Assembly (NCBI RefSeq): GCF_003751265.1
Contig: NZ_RJKN01000001.1
Span: forward strand, 310,001 to 374,000
Length of the DNA stretch: 64,000 bases
From: Pseudokineococcus lusitanus
Lineage (GTDB): Bacteria > Actinomycetota > Actinomycetes > Actinomycetales > Quadrisphaeraceae
Reading direction: 5' to 3'
The notes under the pieces are model-generated. The model was given only the letters and a program-made list of their open reading frames with translations, had not been told where the DNA came from and did not search any database. The stretch's first letter is position 1, and each line of letters begins with the position of its first letter. Position numbers and translations under genes: made by a program. Positions 61,895 to 64,000 of the stretch are shown one piece after another.

Positions 61895-63406
61895 ATGACC
61901 ACCGTGAGCCTGCAGAACAAGGACGCGGCGTCCGTCTCCGCGGACGCCGTCGCCCTCGCCGTCGCCTCGACCGAGGACGGCCCCCGCCTCCTCGCCGACC
62001 TGCCGCGGGCCCTGCGCTGGCTGCCCGGCTCTCTCGCGTCGCTCGGCGTCACGGGCGCGGCCGACGAGGTCGTCAAGGTCGCCTCCGCCGGCGGCGCCTC
62101 CGCCGGGGTCCTCGTGCTGACGGGCGTCGGCAAGATCACCGGCGACGTCCCCGACCACGAGCGCCTGCGCCGCGCGGCCGGTGCCGCGGCCCGCGCCGCC
62201 GCCGGCCTCGGGACCCTCGCGCTGGCCCTGCCGTCGGCGGGCGTCGAGGACGGCGTCGCCGCCGTCGAGGGCGCCCTCCTCGGCGCCTACGCCTACTCCA
62301 CCTACAAGGAGAAGAGCGCGAAGGCGCAGAAGGCGCCGGTGGGCGAGGTCGTCCTCCTCACCTCCGCGACCCGCGACAAGAAGCTCAAGGCCGGCGTGGA
62401 GCGCGCGGGCGTCCTCGCCGACGCCGTGGCCGCCACGCGCGACCTCGTCAACGCGCCGCCCTCGGACCTCTACCCCGAGGCCTTCGCCGGCATCGCCTCG
62501 CGCGCCGCCAAGGAGCACGGGCTCAAGATCACCGTCCTCGACGACCAGCAGCTCCGCGACGGCGGCTACGGCGGCCTCACCGGCGTCGGCCAGGGCTCGG
62601 TGCGCGGCCCCCGCCTCGTCAGCGTGCGGTACTCCCCGCGCGGCGCCACCGCCGACGTCGCCCTCGTCGGCAAGGGCATCACCTTCGACTCCGGCGGCCT
62701 CTCCCTCAAGCCCGCCGCGTCGATGGAGACGATGAAGTGCGACATGGCCGGCGCCGCGGCGGTGCTGCAGACGGTCGTCGCCGCCGCCCGCCTCAAGCTG
62801 CCCGTGGCCGTCACCGGCTGGCTCTGCCTGGCCGAGAACATGCCGTCGGGCACGGCCATGCGGCCGTCGGACGTCATCTCGATCTACGGCGGCCGCACGG
62901 TCGAGGTGCTCAACACCGACGCCGAGGGCCGGCTCGTCATGGCCGACGGCCTCGTGGCCGCCTCCGAGACCAAGCCCGACCTGCTCCTCGACGTCGCCAC
63001 CCTCACGGGCGCGCAGATGGTCGCGCTCGGCGCCCGCGTGTCGGCCGTCATGGCCGACGACGAGGCCGTCGGCCGCCGCGTCGTCGCCGCGGCGGACCGC
63101 TCGGGCGAGCAGTTCTGGCCCATGCCGCTGCCCGAGGAGCTGCGCGCCGGCCTCGACAGCCAGGTGGCCGACATCAGCAACATGGGCGAGCGCTTCGGCG
63201 GCATGCTCGTCGCCGGCCTCTTCCTGCGGGAGTTCGTCGGCCGCACCGGCGGGGAGGGCAGTCCCCGCATCCCGTGGGCGCACCTCGACATCGCCGGCCC
63301 GGCCTTCAACGAGCGCGGCCCCTGGGGCTACACGGGCAAGGGCGGCACGGGTGTCGCCGTCCGCACGCTCGTCCAGCTCCTCGAGGACACGGGCGCCGGT
63401 CGCTGA
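61895..63406 (+). CDS. pepA: Leucyl aminopeptidase (M17)
   Basis: This is a two-metal cytoplasmic aminopeptidase, hexameric in the family. The 503-residue protein has the full catalytic domain: [33 protein letters not shown], the signature [14 protein letters not shown] with the metal-binding Asp and Glu, [11 protein letters not shown] and PLPEELR. A variable N-terminal domain of about 180 residues precedes it. ATG 61895 follows TAGCCT by 6 nt. A hairpin follows 12 nt after the stop. Confidence 0.97.
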   Translation: MTTVSLQNKDAASVSADAVALAVASTEDGPRLLADLPRALRWLPGSLASLGVTGAADEVVKVASAGGASAGVLVLTGVGKITGDVPDHERLRRAAGAAARAAAGLGTLALALPSAGVEDGVAAVEGALLGAYAYSTYKEKSAKAQKAPVGEVVLLTSATRDKKLKAGVERAGVLADAVAATRDLVNAPPSDLYPEAFAGIASRAAKEHGLKITVLDDQQLRDGGYGGLTGVGQGSVRGPRLVSVRYSPRGATADVALVGKGITFDSGGLSLKPAASMETMKCDMAGAAAVLQTVVAAARLKLPVAVTGWLCLAENMPSGTAMRPSDVISIYGGRTVEVLNTDAEGRLVMADGLVAASETKPDLLLDVATLTGAQMVALGARVSAVMADDEAVGRRVVAAADRSGEQFWPMPLPEELRAGLDSQVADISNMGERFGGMLVAGLFLREFVGRTGGEGSPRIPWAHLDIAGPAFNERGPWGYTGKGGTGVAVRTLVQLLEDTGAGR

Positions 63407-63418
63407 CCGACCCACCGC

Positions 63419-63460
63419 CGACGACGGCCGCCGCCCCGCCCGGGACGGCGGCCGTCGTCG
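63419..63460. terminator. Terminator after pepA
   Basis: A perfect 15-bp stem (63419-63433 with 63446-63460) and a 12-nt loop lie directly after pepA. Confidence 0.75.
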
Positions 63461-63484
63461 TGCCAGGCTCGTGCGGGGGCACGC

Positions 63485-63572
63485 CGACCGGGGAACGCCC
63501 GGACCGGCCGCGCACCGACCGGGGAACGCCCGGACCGGCCGCGCACCGACCGGGGAACGCCCGGACCGGCCG
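63485..63572. repeat. 31-bp tandem repeat, nearly three copies
   Basis: Two full units and one 26-bp partial unit begin at 63485, 63516 and 63547. Each unit starts CGACCGGGGAACGCCCGGAC and continues CGGCCGCGCAC. The third copy diverges after GGACCGGCCG. They lie in the convergent gap between pepA and the GntR gene. Confidence 0.9.
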
Positions 63573-63595
63573 GGAGGCCCTGCACCGGTCAGCCC

Positions 63596-63638
63596 GTTCC
63601 CCGGTCGCCCGTCGACCGGGCAGGACGCTCCCCGGTCG
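63596..63638. repeat. Inverted copies of the repeat core
   Basis: The core CGACCGGGGAAC of the tandem repeat recurs in inverse orientation at 63596-63607 (perfect) and at 63627-63638 (one mismatch), with a partial direct copy at 63613-63620 between them. Confidence 0.8.
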
Positions 63639-63667
63639 AGGTGCAGGCCGCCCTCCCGGCTGCCCCG

Positions 63668-64000
63668 TCAGGCGGGGCCGAGGGCGGCGCGGACCAGCGC
63701 CACCGCGCGCTCGGGGTCGAGCCCGAGCCGGCGGACCCGCTCGGCGTAGGCGCCGGCGGCCGCGACGGCCTCGGCCTCGGCGTCGCCGCGCGGGGCGACG
63801 ACGGTCCCGGCCCGGCCGCGCGTCTCGACGACGCCGTCCGCCTCGAGCTCCTTGTAGGCGCGGGCCACGGTGCCCGCCGCCACGCCGAGGTCGGCGGCGA
63901 GACGCCGCACCGGCGGCAGCCGCTCCCCCGGTGCGAGGTCGCCGGCGTCGACGGCGGCGACGACCTGGGACCGCAGCTGCTCGTACGGCGGGACGGGTGA
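63668..64000 (-). CDS. GntR-family (YtrA-like) transcriptional regulator, 5'-truncated by the window
   Basis: The gene begins beyond the right edge; 110 codons are visible. They encode a GntR winged helix-turn-helix of the short YtrA type: PPYEQLRSQVVAAVDAGDLA, PGERLPPVRRLAADLGVAAG, TVARAYKELEADGVVETRGR and AGTVV, then a short C-terminal helical region ending in VRAALGPA. There is no effector domain, typical for YtrA regulators, which often control an adjacent ABC transporter encoded downstream. The repeats at 63485-63638 lie past its 3' end. Confidence 0.9.
   Translation of the reverse strand, partial: SPVPPYEQLRSQVVAAVDAGDLAPGERLPPVRRLAADLGVAAGTVARAYKELEADGVVETRGRAGTVVAPRGDAEAEAVAAAGAYAERVRRLGLDPERAVALVRAALGPA

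Noticed and set aside
63485-63638. Possible CRISPR array.
   Set aside because: The units are contiguous with no spacers, only about three copies exist, and no cas genes are near.

Overview
The window is chromosomal DNA from a very GC-rich actinobacterium. Evidence: a DUF3046 protein beside recA, a QcrCAB/CtaCDEF bcc-aa3 respiratory chain with a di-heme QcrC and a CtaF subunit, a PimB'-like mannosyltransferase, frequent GTG starts, and many genes that appear leaderless (a TANNNT-like -10 ends 6-7 nt before the start codon). Gene order matches two core blocks known from mycobacteria and Streptomyces: the recA-miaB-miaA-dapF-hflX / clgR-pgsA-ftsK-rnj-dapA block, and the fadD15-pimB'-trpD-ctaE-qcrCAB-ctaC-erpA-gcvT-pepA block. 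I cannot name the genus; a Micrococcales/Kineosporiales-like lineage is a guess. I saw no rRNA, tRNA, CRISPR array, insertion sequence or prophage.

Layout. 1-7567: a DinG-type helicase fragment, hflX, an RsmC-like methyltransferase, a small hypothetical gene, dapF, miaA, a TauE-like permease and miaB. 7749-11159: a gluABCD-type glutamate ABC transporter operon ending in a strong bidirectional terminator. 11248-19617: recX-recA, DUF3046, and the DNA-repair pair lhr-nei. 19661-25546: a ClgR-like regulator, cinA-type amidase, pgsA, rimO, a Tat-exported PhoD-type phosphatase and a NYN-domain protein. 25554-32028: ftsK, rnj, dapA, plsC. 32307-36822: a lipase-like hydrolase with a membrane partner, and a translationally coupled ROK-ROK-EEP group. 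37045-44290: fadD15-like synthetase, pimB', a membrane HExxH protein, a small CxxC protein, and a DEDD exonuclease/GIY-YIG fusion with a stand-alone RAM-domain protein. 44310-54414: trpD, ctaE-qcrCAB facing ctaCDF, with a secreted protein and an alpha/beta hydrolase between them. 54532-64000: aat, erpA, an M20 dipeptidase, DUF3043, a methyltransferase, a YihY protein, an SCO2322-family protein, gcvT, pepA, a repeat cluster and a GntR fragment.

The most interesting signal is regulatory. Four promoters carry a full or partial copy of the LexA-independent DNA-damage element known from mycobacteria as RecA-NDp/PafBC (TTGTCRGTG, 8 nt, TANNNT). They lie before recA (which also has a near-perfect LexA box further upstream), before lhr, and on both sides of the 41764-41972 divergent region. 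That last region would place the DEDD/GIY-YIG nuclease on one side, and on the other a small CxxC-x6-CxxC protein followed by a membrane HExxH protein and pimB', in the DNA-damage response. The latter two-gene unit is a candidate undescribed damage-response module.
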